Notes: generated by a model not told the origin, from the letters alone. A stretch of DNA of 64,000 nucleotides from Rana temporaria (GCF_905171775.1 NC_053499.1:23138519-23202518); one strand, 5' to 3'. Counted from the stretch's first letter, positions 45,874 through 58,660 are shown. Numbers and translations: made by a program.

Positions 45874-46768
45874 TCCCTTATATGCAATTCAATGGTCTAT
45901 TTACACACCTGCCTAGGGTGCAGCTATACACTTTTGACTAAAAACCACAAAGAAAAGAAATGGGAACTCGTGAAATGCTCAGCGAGAGAAAGCACTGAAT
46001 ACTACATGAGGTCCTGACCACACACTAACCTTACACTACACACCGCAATTACCGATAGTAATTCATCAATGACTATCCATCAAGCACAGGCCACAAATTC
46101 ATATTGAGAAGTCAATCTGTCAGTAGACTAGAGTCAATATTGTTTCCATAGACGGCCCACACAGAACGGATTCCGTTATTTATAAAACACACACTGGGGG
46201 TTATTTATGAAAGGCCAATCCAATTTGCACTACAAGTAGAAAATGCACTTGGAAGTGCAGTCGCTGTAGATCCAAGGGGTAGATCTAAAATGAGGGGAAG
46301 CTCTGCTGATCTTATTATCCAATCATGTGCAAGCTAAAATGCTGTTTTTTTATTTTCCTTGCATGTCCCCCTCAGATCTACAGCGACTGAACTTTCAGTG
46401 CAATTTCAAGTGGATTTGCCTTTTGTAAATAACCCCCAATATCCTCGCTTAAAGCTTTCCACCCAAAAGGGAAAGTTCTGCTTTAAGTACCCCCCCAGCC
46501 ACAATTTGCATGTACATTTTTTTGGTGGGGGATAGCGGGTACCTAGTTTTGACAGGTACCCACTTCCGCTCGGACCACCTAAGTGATCAGAGCAGAATTT
46601 CTTCCCCCCCCCCATCCCTTGATGCAATCTTCTGGGGAACGTCGCATGATTCGGGCGGCCACATCGCTAGATCTTGGGGACAGGGGAGTGTGTGTTTATT
46701 AAGTCAGCAGCTACACTTTTTGTAGCTGCCGACTTTTAATAAAACACAAACGATTAGAGCTACTCTTT

Positions 46769-47265
46769 AAAGGGTTACTAAAGCCACAACAGTAAAATCA
46801 GTCTGTATATGCAGTAAAGCATGCCTGTTATACTCTCTGTGGAACCTAAGGGGTTAAAAGGTTGTTTGAACTTGTCTTCTCTGATCCTCCCTTTCTTCCA
46901 CAGTCCCAATCCATCTCCTGATAGAACAGAGGCTAGGGGACAAGCTGCACATGCTCCGTTTGGTGTGAATTGCTGGAGAGTTTCTTGGGAGGGTGAATGT
47001 GATTGGAGCAGGGCCAACCAGCCCTGTCCAGACAGAGGGTTAGGGTCCTGCAACCTCATAGGACAGTCAAAGCAGAATGACAACATCCTACAATCTTTAA
47101 CCAGACACTGATAGAAGTAACAAGAATGCTATATACAGCTGATTGGGGGGGGGGGGGGGGGGGGGGGTTATTTAGCAGTTGATATTTACATTTCCAATGT
47201 TTTATGTGTACTGCGGGAGACCAGAGATATAGTGAATGCAGGGTCCTGGGTTTAGTAGCACTTCT
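46769..47265. mobile_element. C-family TTAA element, copy 2
   Basis: GGTTACTAAAGCCACAACAG at the left and TCCTGGGTTTAGTAGCACTT at the right; the interior matches 31707-32116 (CTGTGGAACCTAAGGGGTTA, CTGTCCAGACAGAGGGTTAG). A G run of about 25 bp lies at 47143-47167. Confidence 0.8.
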
Positions 47266-47336
47266 AATCGGGGCAGAGAACCAGCGGCTTCCTAAGTAGG
47301 ATAATTCCATACACCGAGCAGGCACAGACCGCAGAG

Positions 47337-47737
47337 GGGCCCCTTTCACATTGAGGCGGTTTTCATGCGGTACATCGCTAAAAATAGCGCTGCTATACAG
47401 CATGAAAAAACCTGCCCTGTAGTGTTCAATGTGAAAGCCCGAAGGCTTTCACATTGAAGCGGTGCGCTAGCAGGAGTGCTCCAAAAGTCCTGCTAGCCGC
47501 ATCTTTACCGCGGTATAGGAGCGGTGTGTTCACCCCTCCTATACCGTGCCTTCCCATTGAAATCAATGGGAAAGCGTGGTAATACCGCGGTATTAACTCT
47601 TTTTCGGCCGTTAGCGGGGGTTAAAACCTCACCGCTAGCGCCCGAATATTGCGGTGAATACGACGGTATAGCCGCGCTACATATAGCGCGGCTATACCGT
47701 CACCGCGGCTCCACGCCTCACTGTGAAAGAGGCCTAA
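47337..47737. mobile_element. Foldback MITE with GGCCCCTTTCACA ends
   Basis: Ends GGGCCCCTTTCACATTGAGG and CTCACTGTGAAAGAGGCC are inverted; the interior has TACCGCGGTAT-type palindromes. Confidence 0.7.
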
Positions 47738-47837
47738 CGGAGAGCCAAGCCACTGAAGCAATGTCAATGACCCTCCAAAAACGAGGAGACACCGGCACCG
47801 TCTGACAGCCGCCTTCTCACTCTGAGATCGGGATATA

Positions 47838-47885
47838 GGCAGGCGCTATGTTTCGGAGGACCCGCCTCCTTTGTCGAGTGTGCCT
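47838..47885 (-). other. Degenerate hammerhead-like repeat
   Basis: On the minus strand GACAAAG is followed by a perfect GGAGG/CCTCC stem, GAAAC, ATA, then GCGCC and a GGCA/TGCC outer pairing. The topology equals the motif at 25856-25905, but the CTGATGA core is degraded, so self-cleavage is not expected. Confidence 0.35.
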
Positions 47886-47953
47886 GGGAAGGAATTTAAC
47901 TGGCGGATGACACCAGGATTAGGAATCTTTTAATAATAATAATATATACACAC

Positions 47954-48690
47954 AGGCCCGGATTCAGCTAGATTTGCGCATTTATTACGGAGGCGCAGGG
48001 CAACGATTTTGCCCTGCGCCCCCGCAATTGTTTTGCGCTGCCCTCGATTCACGGAGCAGAAGCTCCGTAAATTGCGCGGGCGCGCCGGCAAAATGCCCGG
48101 CGCAAGCGTGCGCAATTTAAATGATCCCGTAGGGGGCGGGAATCATTTAAATTAGGCGCGTTCCCGCGCCGATCGTAGAGCGCATGCTCCGTCGGGAAAC
48201 TTTCCCGACGTGCATTGCGGCAAATGACGTCGCAAGGACGTCATTTGCTTCAAAGTGAACGTGAATGGCGTCCAGCGCCATTCACGAATCACTTACGCAA
48301 AGTACGTAAAATTCAAATTTCGCGACGCGGGAACGGCGGGTATACGTAACATTGGCCCCCCTGCTAATAGCAGGGGCAGCCTTACGCAAAAACCGCCGTA
48401 TGGAAACGACGTAAATTGCGTACGCAGGGCTCGCGCCACGTTGTGAATCAGTGTTGGTATGCAATTTGCATACTATACGCTGAGCACAACGGGAACGCCA
48501 CCTAGCGGCCATCGCAAGAATGCAGCCTAAGATATGCGGGCATAAGAGCCTTATGCCGCGCAGATCTTAGGCTGCAGTCGGCGTAACGAGGTTCCTGAAT
48601 CGGGAGCACTCGTTACGCCGGGGCAAGTAAGCAATTGCGCTGCGTAACCTATGGTTACACAGGCGCAATCTGCTTCTTGAATCCACCCCA
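47954..48690. mobile_element. GGCCCGGATTCAG foldback element
   Basis: Left end GGCCCGGATTCAGCTAG, right end CTTCTTGAATCCACCCC; the interior is rich in TTGCGCA/GCGCAA and CGTAAATT. A relative of the CAGATTCAGG elements at 20176 and 35018. Confidence 0.65.
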
Positions 48691-49860
48691 TTCTCTTCTG
48701 AAACCATTTTTCGGTTATTCTAATAATTATGTCCTTCAAAATTATGTCAGTTATGTAATATTCTATTAAAATATATATATTATTATAAAAAAAAAAAAAC
48801 ATACTTTTTTTTTTTGACCTAATCATAGAAAATTAAGAAAATATGTTCAAAATTAGCATATTTTTTCCATTAAACTGTATATTATTCCATGGAAGCACTT
48901 GGCTATGTAAAAGCAACACTTCAATTCCCTCGCCAAGGGGAGCCTTTGGATGAGAGGCAACCAGGAAAGCAAGCAGTGATGAATGAGGAGAATTGATTGG
49001 CTAGCCAGAACTTCACGATAATTGCAATTCCCAATCAAAGGCAGAGCCTGAGTAATGATCTCTCAGATTGATTTGTGGCCATTAATTGCATGTTCAGGGC
49101 TTACCGATTGTTTATTTGTCAAACAAAACAAGACACTGCAGATTACACAGCCATTGGACTGTACACTGTGATAGGTGCCAGGAATGTGCAATAACCATTT
49201 ACACCAATCAGGTACGCCAATCAAAGATATCCTCCATTAATGACTGCTGTCAAAGTGACAAAAAACAAGCATGTCTATCCCAAAAGCAATGAAAGGCATA
49301 TACACAGTGTCAAGTCAAGGGGCAATGTGATTATAGAGAGAAAAAATAAATCCCTAAATATCATATATTGTTAAAAATAAAGTATAACTAAAAAGGTAAA
49401 AAAACTTTTATTTTTTTAGTTTGGTACAAAGGGATTAGAGCGTTTGTCAATTTTTATTTCCATCTGTGCCCATGTTAAAGGAGTGTTCCCCTCTCCATTT
49501 GTCCTGTTTACTATTATCATAGAAAGTAAAAGATAATCTCACATTTTGGGTTGTCACCAGAAAAGTAATAGAGGGGAAATCTTCCAACGAGGACACTAGC
49601 CCTGGCTATCCCCCAGATAACCAGGACTAGTGTCCTCATTGGAAGATTTCCCCTTCCCAAGTGATTGCCTTAATTTGTAGGATTTTCTCTCACTTCCTGT
49701 TTGGCTATGGGACAGGAAGTGAAGGGAAATCTATGCATTGGGACACGGATGTCAAAAGGAAAAAAAGGAAGCTTTGCCTATAGTTCTGCTTCAATGAACT
49801 ACCAGGAGAGACTTGAAGGGTTTCAGTTTTTTGGATAGAGCGGGGAAGGGTAAAGCTGCC
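48691..49860. other. Mixed AT-rich sequence, no gene seen
   Basis: A and T runs near 48788-48818 and a foldback at about 49560-49650 (GAGGACACTAGCCCTGG and its complement GGACTAGTGTCCTC). No exon recognised. Confidence 0.4.
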
Positions 49861-49868
49861 CATATATA

Positions 49869-49899
49869 CACTATATTACAAAAGTATTGGGACACCTGC

Positions 49900-49941
<42 letters not shown>

Positions 49942-50115
49942 ATACTATCTTTAATGGCATCCCAGCCTTAGTCCATAGGGTTCAATATGGAGTTGGCCCA
50001 CACTTTGCAGCTATAACAGCTTCAACTCTTCTGGGAAGGCTGTCTACAAGGTTTAGGAGTGTCTATGGGAATGTTTGACCATTCTTCCAGAAGCTCATTT
50101 GTGAGGTCAGGGGGG
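49869..50115 (+). mobile_element. Tc1-like element 5' fragment with (CA)n
   Basis: CACTATATTACAAAAGTATT and GGGACACCTGC, then a (CA)n at 49903-49939 and AATGGCATCCCAGCCTTAGT, the start of a Tc1-like family common in frogs. Truncated at about 50115. Confidence 0.75.
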
Positions 50116-50223
50116 GAGCTGCACACAAGATATTATTTTTTTTTTTTTTACCTTCACCCATAGGATGCATGAAGGTGGAAACAAAAAAAACCTTAAGCCT
50201 TGGCGGCTCATTCACTGGTGAGT

Positions 50224-50835
50224 ATGTTTGTGCAAGGGGTCCAACATGTGGTCCCCCCGGTTCGACCACCACTTCCGCCGTGGAATTTGAACCTGGTGCT
50301 CTGTGCTTCAGAAACCTCCCTTGAGAACATCAGAGGTATTCCTCCTTTTCACATTCTCTCAGAAAGTTGCTTTTCTGGTGGCCATCACATCTGTCAGGAG
50401 GGCTTCTGAGTTGGTGGCCTTGTCTTGCAAGTCCACGTACTTGATCCTCCATAAGGATAAGGCGGTGCTATGCCCGCAACCTTCGTTTCTTCTGAAGGTG
50501 GTTTTCAGCTTTTCATCTGAATGAAGACACTGTGCTTCCATCCTTGTGTCCTCGGCCGTCACATCCCAAGGAGGCTGCGTTTCATTCCCTAGACGTGGTA
50601 CGTGCTCTGAGGGTGTATCTGTCTGCTACGGCTTCCGTTCCGGAGGTCAGGCTCACTGTTTGTGTCGGTGTCTGGTCCAAAGAAAGGCCTGGCGATCCCG
50701 TCGGCCACCATTTCTCGGTGGATTAGACAGACGGTAATTCAGGCCTATGCCCTTAAAAGGCGGGCGCCTCCCTTTCCTGTCTGGGCGCATTCGACCTGGG
50801 CATTCTACCTGTGCAATTTGGTGCCTCCTAGGCTT
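50224..50835 (+). pseudogene. DIRS-type tyrosine recombinase remnant
   Basis: Reading across two to three frames gives peptides typical of the DIRS/YR-retrotransposon recombinase: FLVAITSVRRASELVALS (first catalytic Arg, 50383-50430), LPSLCPRPSHPKEAAFHSLD, VVRALRVYL, then SGPKKG, ISRWIRQTVIQAY and AHSTW (50782-50799). The family motif AHSTR is changed to AHSTW, losing the second catalytic Arg, and the frame is broken by shifts and stops. The C-terminal Tyr region is truncated by a MITE starting at about 50863. The enzyme would integrate circular cDNA; this copy is inactive. Confidence 0.8.
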
Positions 50836-50862
50836 TCCGATATCAAGCGTCTGTCTCACAGG

Positions 50863-51070
50863 TGTGTAAGGCCTCATTCACACTTGGCGGACTCCGTCGC
50901 TACGGAGTCCCCCTGCTCCTGTCGGCTCAGCGGGAGATCAGTCCGCAGATCTCCGCTGAGCCGATGGATGACAAGCTCCTCTCTGCTCACTGAGCGGGGG
51001 GGGGGGGGGGCTTGTCGGGCACCGCTGTGTCCTATGGCGCGATCTGATGAAAACAGACATGCTGGACCGA
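50863..51070. mobile_element. Truncated foldback MITE
   Basis: GTAAGGCCTCATTCACACTTGG begins a CTCAGCGGAGATC palindrome (about 50930-50965); the right end is replaced by the hAT-type remnant. Confidence 0.5.
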
Positions 51071-51480
51071 ATATCAGGCAGTATGTCCCCCCCCCCCCCC
51101 TGCTGGCACCAATGATGGGCACTATTCCTCCCCGTTGGCACCAATGATGGGGGGGCACTATTCCTCCCCGTTGGCACCAATGACGGGGGGGGCACTATTC
51201 CTCCCCGTTGGCACCAATGACGGGGGGGCACTATTCCTCCCCGTTGGCACCAATGACGGGGGGCACTATTCCTCCTCGTTGGCACCAATGATGGGGGGCA
51301 CTATTCCTCCAGCTGGCACCAATGACGGGGGATACTATTCATCTCCCTAAAACCAAATATACATTTTCTTCCACTGATGCCAGCACAATTTTTACTTCCA
51401 ATGGCCATAGTCCGGCCCCCCAAAGTCTGAAGGACAGTAAACTGGCACTTTGTTTGGAAGGTTTTGGAGACCCCTGGTTT
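51071..51480. mobile_element. hAT-type MITE remnant with an expanded 35-bp repeat
   Basis: The right end TTTGGAGACCCCTGG and CCAAAGTCTGAAGGACAG match the 22597-23043 family in reverse. Six units of about 35 bp (GGCACCAATGACGGGGGG plus CACTATTCCTCCCCGTT) span 51106-51325. The left end is lost. Confidence 0.75.
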
Positions 51481-51923
51481 AAACAAATGGATTCCCCCCC
51501 CCCCCCCCCCCCACACACACACAATGGAGGTGGATGGAGGAACCGTCCCACTGAGACATTGTATTCTAACAGCATGGGCTCTCTGCTGTCAGAATACACT
51601 GATCGAAAAAATGTTTCCAACAATACTGTTCATCAGAAGTCGATCGCTAGATCATTTTCTGCTGAGCAGGAACGTCCACACAGCTGGTCCCTGCTGAACT
51701 AAACACATTTTGATGATCTTCTCTAGCCAGCTTGTGTCTCTTGACCCCGTTTGCTTGGTCTTGCATTCCTTTGGTTGCAGATGGTCCCATTGAGATGCGT
51801 TTGCATTGCAGTCAAAGAAGGTCAAACAGGCTTTTGCGGCACTTTGCATTAAAATGTATTTGTTTCAGCAGATGGAAAAGGCAGCGTTTACGAACAACCT
51901 CCCGTCTCTACATTCTACTCTTA

Positions 51924-52067
51924 GGCCCCATACACACGAGAGGATTTATCCGCGAATACGGTCCAGCGGAACGTTTCCGCGCTTAAATCCTCTCGAGGAT
52001 TTGAGCGGATTTCTCTGCGATGGAGTGTACTCACCATCGAATTGAAATCCGCGCCGAAATCCTCTGG
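51924..52067. mobile_element. GTACACACG-family MITE, cut by the assembly gap
   Basis: Starts GGCCCCATACACACGAGAGG with inner inverted text ATCCGCG/CGCGGAT. Its right arm should follow but is replaced by Ns. Confidence 0.65.
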
Positions 52068-52167
52068 NNNNNNNNNNNNNNNNNNNNNNNNNNNNNNNNN
52101 NNNNNNNNNNNNNNNNNNNNNNNNNNNNNNNNNNNNNNNNNNNNNNNNNNNNNNNNNNNNNNNNNNN
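52068..52167. other. Assembly gap (100 N)
   Basis: Exactly 100 Ns, the conventional size for a gap of unknown length. The right flank does not continue the palindromic MITE, so missing sequence is likely longer than one arm. Confidence 0.99.
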
Positions 52168-52409
52168 CAGGTCTTCCGATGGAGTTCAGTCTGGAAGTTT
52201 GCTGGAGTGGAGGGGAATTGCTTGCATGTTTGTCGTGAAATGTGGATTGAATTATGTTGCTGATATGTTTTTGTACTGTTTTTGGGCTTCTATTTATCAG
52301 AGGATTTTTCTGTTAATACTTGAAGAGATTTGCTTCGTTTGCCACATTTTTGTTTTTTTTGGGGCATATTCCTTTGAAGGTGAAACTCATCCGTTGGCCA
52401 GATTGCTAA

Positions 52410-52914
52410 AGGGGTTGTAAAGGTACAATATTTTTTTTTTCCAAAATAGCTTCCTTTACCTTATTGCAGTCCTCCTTCACTTACCTCATCCTTCCATTTT
52501 GCTTTTAAATGTCCTTATTTCTTCTGAGAAATCCTCACTTCCTGTTCTTCTGTCTGTAACTCCACACAGTAATGCGAGGCTTTCTCCCTGGTGTGGAGTG
52601 TCCTGTTCGCCCCCTCCCTTGGACTACAGGAGAGTCAGGACACCCATTAACTCACAGCTCCTTTCTCTATCTGCAACGTAGAGTGCGTCCTGACTCTCCT
52701 GTACCCCAAGGGAGGGGGCGAGCACGACACTCTACACCAGGGAGAAAGCCTCACATTACTGTGTGGAGTTAGACAGAAGAACAGGAAGTGAGGATTTCTC
52801 AGAAGAAATAAGGACATTTAAAAGAAAAATGGAAGGATGAGGTAAGTGAAGGAGGACTGCACTAAGGTAAAGGAAGCTATTTAGGGGGAAAAAAAATTGT
52901 GCCTTTACAGCCCT
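52410..52914. mobile_element. K-family TTAA element, copy 3
   Basis: CTAA (52406-52409) and TTAA (52915-52918) flanks; ends AGGGGTTGTAAAGGTAC and GTGCCTTTACAGCCCT. Donors GTAAGT: minus 52479-52484, plus 52842-52847. Confidence 0.8.
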
Positions 52915-53537
52915 TTAAATTCATTCTATGCACTCTCCTTTTAGTTTAGAGGCTTTTTACTTTTACCTTCTCCACTTTTACCTTCTACGTTTTTAGCACT
53001 GATCACTATTGGTGTCATCGGTCGCAAAAAAGTGCAAAGCGTCAGTGTCTGATTTGTCCGCCGCAATATCGCAGTCCCGCTATAAGTCACTGATTGCTTC
53101 CATTACTAGTAAAAAATCTAAATTCTATAACTCTCTATCCCATAGTTTGTACAGCGATCTCCTCCACTGACCTGTTGTGTTCTGACAGGGGGATGGACCC
53201 CCCGCCAGAACACTCCGATCACCGCCATTGGCTGAGGGGGCTGATCGGGAGCCGGTCTGCTGCTTTTTTTCCAGCATGCACGCCCGACAGAAACCAGACA
53301 GACCAACATACGCATGGGCTGAATGTTGGCATTTTTTTTTTTTTTTTTGGGCTATGGCATCCTGCTGTTTTACAGCCTGCATCCCACTGTCAGAAAAGGG
53401 TACCAGCCCCCACCCCCCCCCCTCCCAAAACAACAAAAAATAACGTGTTAGACACTGGTAGGGGAGAGGCAGCTAAAGCTGGCCATAGTTTGATCAAAAT
53501 TTGGGCGGTTCAGCAGGGATTGGCTGAATTGCAGTCA

Positions 53538-53704
53538 ATCTATGGCCGTTCCCACCTATGGCCGTTCCCACCTATGGCCGTTCCCACCTATGGCCGTTCC
53601 CACCTATGGCCGTTCCCACCTATGGCCGTTCCCACCTATGGCCGTTCCCACCTATGGCCGTTCCCATCTATGGCCGTTCCCATCTATGGCCGTTCCCATC
53701 TATG
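53538..53704. repeat. 16-bp minisatellite, about ten units
   Basis: Units of CTATGGCCGTTCCCAC, with CAT in place of CAC in the last copies. 16 is not a multiple of 3, so a 16-residue peptide repeat appears across three units in every frame. Confidence 0.95.
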
Positions 53705-53828
53705 GATACAGTGATCAACTTTTAACGAACAGGACTGTTCAGTTTGATCAGCATTGCACCCAATTGACTATTCCTTCCACTAAAGATGTGGCATTGTTTA
53801 CTCCCACTGACATCAGGAATTTTTTTTT

Positions 53829-54404
53829 TTTTAAATCTCACTGGCCACAGTTCAGCCCCCCCTAAGGCTGCATTCACACCTGAGCGTTTTGTAGCCTGAA
53901 GAATGAAGCTCCAAAACGCTAGAGGGGAAAAAATACATTATTCTCTATGGAGATGGTTCACATCTCCACTCCAAAACGCCCGAAGCTCAAACAAGTTCCG
54001 GACCCTTTTTTGTTGCACGAATTGGGCGGATTTGGGTGCTTTAGAACGTTTGTATTCCCATAGAAAGTAATGAAAACGCTCGATTAAAGCGTCTAGCGCA
54101 ACAATGAGCGTTTCTACGGGCGTTTTGTTGCTTTAATCTGTTCTGTGAAATAGAACATTTCACCCAGGCAGAAGATAAAAAAAATCTACAAACATAGCAA
54201 CAAGTGATGAAAGAGTTGATAATTTTTCCTATTGGCTAAAATAAAAAACGTCGGACAACGCTGTATGCAAACGCGCAAATACGCGTAAAAAAAAAAAACG
54301 TCTGGAAAAAACGACCAAAAACGCTACGCTCAGGTGTGAATGCAGCCTAAAGTCTGAAGAAAAGTCAACCAGCCCCTTGTTTATAAAGTTTGGCGACTCC
54401 TGAT
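53829..54404. mobile_element. hAT-type MITE remnant split by a TAA-flanked MITE
   Basis: CTGGCCACAGTTCAGCCC lies to the left and AGTCTGAAGAAAAGTC plus AAGTTTGGCGACTCCTGATC to the right of the insertion. Joined, they match the same family at 51400-51470. Confidence 0.75.
53866..54347. mobile_element. TAA-flanked foldback MITE (Harbinger-type)
   Basis: TAA at 53863-53865 and 54348-54350; ends GGCTGCATTCACACCTGAGC and GCTCAGGTGTGAATGCAGCC are perfect inverted repeats. Same family as 10056-10555 and 59253-59729. Confidence 0.88.
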
Positions 54405-54568
54405 CTAATGGGTTGTTAAGTATAGGTTGATTATTCCTATCAAAGAGCTTGACTTTTTTTTGGAAAACAAATCCATCATTTATGGAAGAGTGTATGGCCA
54501 CAAGCTGAAATTGGCTCAGTGTATGGCCAGCTTTCGATGCCATGGGTGGACAAAGGACCCCCTTCCTG

Positions 54569-54975
54569 TCCCCCCTTCCTGTCCCCCCTTCCTGTCCCCC
54601 TTCTCCTCTCTTGCCTTCTTCCTTCTTCTCTTTTCTTGCCTTCCTCCTTCTTCTCTTTTCTTGCCTTCCTCCTTCTTCTCTTCTCTTGCCTTCCTCCTTC
54701 TCTTCTCTTCTCTTCTCTTCTCTTCTCTTCTCTTCTCTTGCCTTCCTCCTCCTTCTTCTCTTCTCTTGCCTTCCTCCTCTTCTCTTCTTCTCTTCTCTTC
54801 TCTTTTCTTCTCTTCTCTTCTCTTGCCTTCCTTCTTCTTCTTTTCTTCTTCTCTTCTCTTGCCTTCCTCCTTCTTCTTTTCTCTTCTCTTCTCTTGCGCC
54901 TTCTTCTTTTCTCTTCTCTTCTCTTCTCTTGCCTTCCTCCTTCTTTTCTTCTCTTCCTCCTTCTCTTCTTTTGCC
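54569..54975. repeat. 400-bp polypyrimidine tract
   Basis: Almost pure C/T on the plus strand with recurring TTCCTCCTTCTTCTCTTC and short CTTCCTGTCCCCC repeats at 54561-54601; G appears only in recurring TTGCC (or TTGCG) words and in the CTGTCC words of the CTTCCTGTCCCCC repeats at the left end. Both strands give long frames (Ser/Leu/Phe on plus, Lys/Arg/Glu on minus), which are artefacts. Confidence 0.95.
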
Positions 54976-54979
54976 TTCC

Positions 54980-55450
54980 TGCTCCAGAAGCAGTTAACAC
55001 CTTCTGCCCAATTACAGATTTCTCAGCAAGTTTTGTATATACTCCACGAGCTTTAATGAGCATTTACAATGCTGGAAGGCTGTCTTTCTTGCTCCCTAGG
55101 GCAGCACTGAATGGGTTCCATCCTCCATATGAGTATCTCAATGAGCTGTTAAATTGGTGAAGGTTCAGGCTATTTATAACCACTCTTAAACAGGTTAGGA
55201 TCTGTCAGATCGTCAAAATGTATGACAGAGCTGTTCTACAAGGGGCTGACTCTGACAGATTTATAATTGAAATGGTTTGAAATACAACTATATAGCCATT
55301 GAAATGCTGCATATTGTTGGTAATTGTGTTGACCCTACAGCCATTCTCGACAAGGGTTCCTCCAGACGTTGTTGGGGGTTCCTGAAGCTGTGGCTGATTG
55401 ACCTTCCATCCGGGTTCATGGCGCTGCATAATTCTGCGTCCAAAGACACT
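54980..55450. other. Unassigned non-repetitive stretch
   Basis: About 450 bp of balanced sequence with no element ends and no recognised exon. Confidence 0.3.
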
Positions 55451-55452
55451 TT

Positions 55453-55727
55453 AGCCCTGGTTCACACTGGGTACGATTTGGAACGATTTGAGATGCGATT
55501 TGACATGTCAAATCGCATCTCAAATCGGCGGCAATTGTCGGCAATGGCACTGTCCTAATCAGTGCGACGCCGCATCTGCGATTTCAAAAAGTAGTTCCTG
55601 TACTACTTTTTGCAATTTTGGGCCACGATTTACATTAAATTGCGGCCGAAATCGCGGAAAAATCGCAGCCGCGAAATCGCGCATTTTACCGCGATTTTGA
55701 ATTCGCAGCAGTGTGAACCTAGGCTCA
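55453..55727. mobile_element. 305-bp MITE family, copy 3 (275 bp)
   Basis: GCCCTGGTTCACACTGGGTA at the left and GCAGCAGTGTGAACCTAGGC at the right; a shortened version of the elements at 13020-13320 and 13497-13812. Confidence 0.78.
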
Positions 55728-55949
55728 CAGAGGCAGAGGTATGACCCCAATCAGTTTAAAGGGTTGGTCCACTTTTTACAGAAAAAATGTAATGTGGTGC
55801 ACTGGTGTGTGTATTTACTGCACGGGTAAGGGGGGCTCGTCCGATGCGGGAGTTGTAGTGGGGTCTATTAGAAAATAATGGAAATGCAGAAGTCGCAGTA
55901 ACCAGTTGGTGCTTGGTGTATTTATTTTAGGTACTTGTATAGCTCCGTC

Positions 55950-57365
<1,416 letters not shown>

Positions 57366-57479
57366 AATCATTTACTGTATTTGAGAATGAAGATCGAACT
57401 TATCAATGTGTTCCGCAGATAATCGGGTCCTAGTGTAGTGTTGGCCTTTGTCCATGAAACTCGATCTCTCCTGACAGGG

Positions 57480-57779
57480 CTCTTTGAACTTTCCTTTGTC
57501 CATGATTTGGAAAGTTTTTTTGACCTTGAACTTGAAGTTTAATTACCTTTCTTTAACTTTTGACACGTTTCTCACTCGCCTCCCCACACACCTCCTCGCT
57601 CACACCTCTGCTGTCCCCTCCCCGTGTTCAGCTTCTTACCATCTGTGTTCTCCTCCTCCTCTTCACATTCTGCAGCGAAGGGGTGTACAGACAAAGCCGC
57701 CGTCTCCCGTGTTACATTACCCCAGGACTGATAAGGAATGCAGGTACAGAATACAGTGCTTTGCTTGATGATTGCACCT
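57480..57779. other. Unassigned sequence left of the 31-bp array
   Basis: About 300 bp with a pyrimidine-rich patch (57600-57665); no exon recognised. Confidence 0.3.
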
Positions 57780-58660
57780 CCCATTTGCTGTGGCCCTCTT
57801 TGTCGCACCTCGGATTTGCTGTGGCCCTCTTTGTCGCACCTCCGATTTGCTGTGGCCCTCTTTGTCGCACCTCCGATTTGCTGTGGCCCTCTTTGTCGCA
57901 CCTCCGATTTGCTGTGGCCCTCTTTGTCGCACCTCCGATTTGCTGTGGCCCTCTTTGTCGCACCTCCGATTTGCTGTGGCCCTCTTTGTCGCACCTCCGA
58001 TTTGCTGTGGCCCTCTTTGCTACACTTAAAAGGTGCCTCTTCTCTTTTATACCCTGGTCCTCTTTGTCGCACCTCCGATTTGCTGTGGCCCTCTTTGTTG
58101 CACCTCCGATTTGCTGTGGCCCTCTTTGTCGCACCTCCGATTTGCTGTGGCCCTCTTTGTCGCACCTCCGATTTGCTGTGGCCCTCTTTGTCGCACCTCC
58201 GATTTGCTGTGGCCCTCTTTGCTACACTTAAAAGGTGCCTCTTCTCTTTTATACCCTGGTCCTCTTTGTCGCACCTCCGATTTGCTGTGGCCCTCTTTGT
58301 CGCACCTCCGATTTGCTGTGGCCCTCTTTGTCGCACCTCTGATTTGCTGTGGCCCTCTTTGTCGCACCTCCGATTTGCTGTGGCCCTCTTTGTCGCACCT
58401 CCGATTTGCTGTGGCCCTCTTTGTCGCACCTCCGATTTGCTGTGGCCCTCTTTGTCGCACCTCCGATTTGCTGTGGCCCTCTTTGTCGCACCTCCGATTT
58501 GCTGTGGCCCTCTTTGTCGCACCTCCGATTTGCTGTGGCCCTCTTTGCTACACTTAAAAGGTGCCTCTTCTCTTTTATACCCTGGTCCTCTTTGTCGCAC
58601 CTCTGATTTGCTGTGGCCCTCTTTGTTGCACCTCCGATTTTGCTGTGGCCCTCTTTATGA
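57780..58660. repeat. 31-bp minisatellite with higher-order spacer
   Basis: About 26 copies of a 31-bp unit (TTTGCTGTGGCCCTCTTTGT plus CGCACCTCCGA) broken three times by the same insert of about 38 bp (CTACACTTAAAAGGTGCC, then TCTTCTCTTTTATACCCTGG) starting near 58020, 58230 and 58550. The blocks hold about 8, 6, 9 and 2 units. Frames up to 342 codons are artefacts. Confidence 0.95.

Noticed and set aside
54476..55160. Basic Lys/Arg-rich protein on minus and Leu/Ser-rich protein on plus
   Set aside because: Both are translations of the polypyrimidine tract.
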